From Nostoc piscinale CENA21 (lineage in GTDB: Bacteria; Cyanobacteriota; Cyanobacteriia; Cyanobacteriales; Nostocaceae), in assembly GCF_001298445.1 (NCBI RefSeq), contig NZ_CP012036.1, forward strand, positions 2,359,263-2,423,262: a stretch of 64,000 nt of DNA, given 5' to 3'. Positions 62,975 through 64,000 of this stretch are shown here, one piece after another. The translations under genes and the position numbers were made by a program. The notes beneath the pieces were generated by a model. It was not told the DNA's origin, did no database searches, and saw only the letters and a list, made by a program, of their open reading frames with translations. The number at the start of each line of letters is the position of its first letter. Position 1 is the first letter of the stretch.

Positions 62975-63312
62975 CCTGTTCCTCCTGATAAGCCTGCCAA
63001 TATTTTTTAGCTTTTTCTATGTCTTTATCTTGGCTATCCTTGTCGCCACCACACAAAAGAATTACCAGATCATTCGCAGATTCTCCAAAGTAAACGCGGT
63101 AGCCACTGCCAAAGAAAAACCTCAGTTCCAGCACGCCATCTCCAACTGACTTACAATCGCCGTAATTGCCCTGTTTAAGTCGCTCTATCCGTCGGATTAT
63201 CCTTGAACGGATCGTGTAGTCCTTAAAGTTTTCCAACCATTCGGTGTACGGCTCCTTGCCATCTTCTGTAGCGTAGACTTTTAGAGTTTTTTTGACGAAC
63301 GATATCAGCCAT
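62949..63312 (-). pseudogene. RelE/HigB-like toxin (Gp49 type), one frameshift
   Basis: The ATG at 63310-63312 starts MADIVRQ and, with one A removed from an A7 tract (plus-strand T7, 63287-63293), continues KTLKVYATEDGKEPYTEWLE NFKDY, then TIRSRIIRRIERLKQGNYGD, LELRFFFGSGYRVYFGESAN and IEKAKKYWQAY. This is a normal Gp49-like toxin of 120 residues. As read, the ATG frame ends early, and the downstream frame could only start at a TTG near 63236 without the first strand. A real frameshift would disarm the toxin while the antitoxin is intact. Confidence 0.8.
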
Positions 63313-63462
63313 AGTTTAATTATAAAACTTAGCTTAAAAGTATAAAAGGGATAGTTGTAGATGCGGCGATCGCTCTCATCAACAATAAAGATACGATGGT
63401 TTTGTGGTAGGCGATCGCAATGCTAACCTAGTTCATATCAAGACAAAATCAAAACAATATTT

Positions 63463-63759
63463 ATGAACCTTCCGCCCCAACTACAAGAAAATATTGAAAA
63501 ATGGGCAAGTAGTCAGGGAATATCAACTGAGCAATTTATCTTGCAAGCCATTACAGAAAAAATTGCGACTCTCAGTCAGCAAAAACTAGCAGAAGAGACT
63601 CAACCCAACCTCAACCAAACAAACCTCTATCGCAAAGACGGAATCTTAGTTGTAGATGCAGAATTACCAGCAAACTTTGATATCAATACTTTTATAGATG
63701 AATTGAGAGAAGAACATTTTACTCGTTTGGGAAGAGTAGTTGTAGGTTGGGTGGAATGA
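63463..63759 (+). CDS. CopG/RHH-like antitoxin-type protein
   Basis: The protein (98 residues) starts MNLPPQLQENIEKWASSQGI STEQFI, a ribbon-helix-helix type DNA-binding beginning. It ends with LVVDAELPANFDINTFIDEL and RLGRVVVGWVE. Similar short proteins are coded upstream of PIN-domain or RelE toxins in cyanobacteria. No toxin gene follows on this strand within 160 bases; its partner may lie beyond or be missing. Moderate confidence. Confidence 0.6.
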   Translation: MNLPPQLQENIEKWASSQGISTEQFILQAITEKIATLSQQKLAEETQPNLNQTNLYRKDGILVVDAELPANFDINTFIDELREEHFTRLGRVVVGWVE

Positions 63760-63923
63760 AATGGAACCCAACATCATCAAAACTTTGTTGGGTTACGCTG
63801 TCGCTTCACCCAATCTACCATTTCTGGTTTTTCATCAATAATCAAGATGTGATAGTTTTGCTGTAGGCGATCGCTGTTCGTAGATAGAATAAACTAAAGT
63901 GATTTCCAAACAAAAACATCATC

Positions 63924-64000
63924 ATGTCTTCGCTTCCTGTCAACGAAGCTCAAAAGCATTTACAACAGCTAATCGACCAAGTTACAGAACAAGGTAAACC
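63924..64000 (+). CDS. Phd/YefM-like antitoxin, N-terminal part (cut by window edge)
   Basis: The 25 visible codons read MSSLPVNEAQKHLQQLIDQV TEQGKP, the usual start of a PhdYefM antitoxin (strand, then helix with the conserved A...L..LI..V). The gene continues beyond the right edge; a toxin gene is expected to follow. A ribosome site is not obvious. Confidence 0.65.
   Translation, partial: MSSLPVNEAQKHLQQLIDQVTEQGK

Noticed and set aside
1..64000. CRISPR arrays
   Set aside because: The tandem repeats seen (7 bp, 21 bp, 126 bp) have no unique spacers between copies; no cas gene was found.

Overview
The window is chromosomal DNA from a filamentous, probably heterocyst-forming cyanobacterium (order Nostocales). 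Signs of this are the very frequent HIP1 octamer (GCGATCGC), an S10-type ribosomal operon divergent from ndhN (NDH-1 subunit N), heptameric tandem repeats in many spacers, and cyanobacterial families such as COP23, DUF4327, DUF2808 and orthocaspases. Genus cannot be fixed from the sequence alone.

Left part (1-14.9 kb): rplC-rplD-rplW-rplB-rpsS-rplV-rpsC-rplP on the minus strand, then a long divergent region and ndhN. Next come two toxin-antitoxin pairs (5.8-7.7 kb), a membrane histidine kinase, a PEP-CTERM surface protein, a NUDIX hydrolase, a dgcA/dgcN-like pair for acyl-D-amino acid metabolism, a broken mazF with an intact antitoxin, and a Fur/PerR regulator.

Middle part (15-36.5 kb): a TPR-M48 protease, COP23 protein, TerB-like protein, cyclase and aldehyde dehydrogenase on the plus strand. 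Then a minus-strand glycan cluster: TPR anchor protein, UDP-galactopyranose mutase, a GT2-methyltransferase fusion, a double glycosyltransferase and a GT41/SPINDLY-like protein. Three of these proteins carry the same roughly 100-residue non-catalytic module in three different positions. A signalling block follows: FHA-Ser/Thr kinase, PP2C phosphatase with zinc ribbons and a probable pseudokinase region, and a PAS histidine kinase.

Right part (36.5-64 kb): phosphodiester glycosidase, an unknown gene coupled to a DUF2726 nuclease-like gene, TPP riboswitch plus thiC, a single-chain restriction-modification protein (adenine methyltransferase fused to a PstI/BsuBI-type endonuclease), SDR and GH57 enzymes, a tandem duplication of caspase-DUF2808 genes, a CBS-histidine kinase, a two-gene permease system and a membrane-anchored propeller protein. 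The last 6 kb is accessory DNA: a palindromic repeat, a 21-bp minisatellite, an NB-ARC/TPR STAND protein with an upstream partner gene, and three toxin-antitoxin loci.

A striking property of the whole window is that at least seven genes, including the essential rplW, are interrupted by one extra A/T in a homopolymer (two in the M48 protease gene), and mazF lacks one G in a G tract. Either the assembly carries homopolymer errors, or the organism tolerates such frameshifts through slippage or gene decay.
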